DNA from: Alphaproteobacteria bacterium
Lineage (GTDB): Bacteria; Pseudomonadota; Alphaproteobacteria; UBA2966
Assembly (NCBI GenBank): GCA_018654745.1
Contig: JABILA010000142.1
Location: forward strand, 25,070 to 89,069
Direction of reading: 5' to 3'
DNA: 64,000 bases
The notes below the pieces were generated by a model, which had not been told where the DNA came from, searched no databases, and saw nothing but the letters and a program-made list of their open reading frames with translations. How positions within the stretch are numbered: position 1 is the first letter of the stretch; every line of letters begins with the position of its first letter. The translations under genes and the position numbers were made by a program. Below are positions 63,724-64,000 of this stretch, piece after piece.

Positions 63724-64000
63724 ATGACTGAAGAAACCGTACTGGGTAAGGATGCCGAATGGCACAAGCGGCTGGATCTTGGTCGACTGACACGATTGAA
63801 GCAGAAGTTGTTGGACTATGATTGTGCGGCGGGGCTTTTTTATGACCCGACCAATATCCGCTACGCTACTGGCACCAGCAACATGCAGGTCTATTCACTG
63901 CATAACCCTTGTCGCTACGTGTTTGTATCGGTAGACGGCCCCACGATCCTTTTCGAGTTCAGCGGATGCGAATTCATGGCTGACGGCCGACCCGCTGTCG
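63724..64000 (+). CDS. M24 (creatinase/aminopeptidase-P fold) protein, DddP-related, N-terminal part
   Basis: The first 92 codons are in the window: LDLGRLTRLKQKLLDYDCAAGLFYDPTNIRYATGTSNMQVYSLHNPCRYVFVSVDGPTILFEFSG. This is the creatinase N-terminal domain; the DPxNIRYATxTxNMQ...HNP stretch closely follows the N-terminus of the DMSP lyase DddP and of related alphaproteobacterial M24 proteins. The catalytic C-terminal domain lies beyond the right edge, so function cannot be set. Possibly cotranscribed with the oxygenase gene. Confidence 0.78.
   Translation, partial: MTEETVLGKDAEWHKRLDLGRLTRLKQKLLDYDCAAGLFYDPTNIRYATGTSNMQVYSLHNPCRYVFVSVDGPTILFEFSGCEFMADGRPAV

Noticed and set aside
1..64000. 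Search for CRISPR arrays, tRNA, rRNA, prophage and transposase genes
   Set aside because: No regularly spaced direct repeats, tRNA-like cloverleaf, rRNA, integrase, terminase or transposase was seen; the repeat block at 16.6-17.2 kb is palindromic, not CRISPR.

Overview
This is chromosomal sequence from an alphaproteobacterium, most likely a marine member of Rhodospirillales or a neighbouring order. The evidence is the gene content and order: ilvE next to a petP/petR/kinase set, a petABC (fbc) cytochrome bc1 operon, lgt-midA-pgeF, ybjN-proC, rplY-pth-ychF, and a COQ9-like TetR protein. GC content is moderate and coding is dense, with many ATGA, GTGA or TGATG stop/start overlaps. I see no rRNA, tRNA, CRISPR array, transposase or phage gene. 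Genus cannot be fixed from this window alone.

Layout. 1-5.2 kb: an enolase-superfamily gene cut by the left edge, uvrB, a stand-alone LuxR-type HTH, a hydrolase, and small hypotheticals. 5.4-7.7 kb: a tightly coupled operon of two DUF1538 membrane proteins, a P-II-like protein and a CBS-pair protein. 7.9-16.6 kb: Ca2+/cation antiporter, pteridine-reductase-like SDR, folB, uvrC, pgsA, the molybdenum cofactor genes mobB-moeA-moaD-moaE, and a fatty acid desaturase. 16.6-17.2 kb: a nested cluster of palindromic repeats. 17.2-25.8 kb: DsbA-like isomerase, ilvE, petP-petR-kinase, csaA, TetR/COQ9-like protein, proC, ybjN, ubiK. 26-34 kb: lgt, midA, pgeF, a diguanylate cyclase, prs, rplY, pth, ychF. 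34.2-39 kb: MaoC and dienelactone hydrolase genes, then an AT-rich pentapeptide-repeat membrane protein gene lying between two copies of the hydrolase 3' end.

39-46.5 kb, minus strand: mtnP-apt-mtnA followed by an aldolase/short-chain dehydrogenase fusion, which looks like a route for methylthioadenosine or 5'-deoxyadenosine disposal, and then petABC. 46.7-51.1 kb: trmL, hemF, a ThDP enzyme, and ccdA with a thioredoxin-like gene whose CxxC motif reads UGA-Ser-Thr-Cys. 51.3-55.9 kb: a zinc-ribbon/adenylate-cyclase/ATPase/TPR protein and a three-gene Met/His-rich, metal-handling-like cluster. 56-61.6 kb: an EamA exporter, a 931-residue exported protein of unknown family, NTF2-like, MaoC and GFA-like genes. 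61.8-64 kb: a LysR regulator divergent from a HalD/BesD-type 2-oxoglutarate oxygenase with an HxD facial triad, and the start of an M24-fold gene resembling the N-terminus of DddP.

Strongest leads: (i) a candidate selenoprotein thioredoxin, UxxC with a SECIS-like hairpin, paired with CcdA; (ii) the DUF1538-DUF1538-PII-CBS operon, which looks like a nucleotide-gated membrane system; (iii) the MTA/5'-dAdo salvage operon ending in a fused aldolase-dehydrogenase; (iv) the pentapeptide-repeat gene inserted next to the dienelactone hydrolase gene, with the hydrolase 3' end duplicated as flanking direct repeats.
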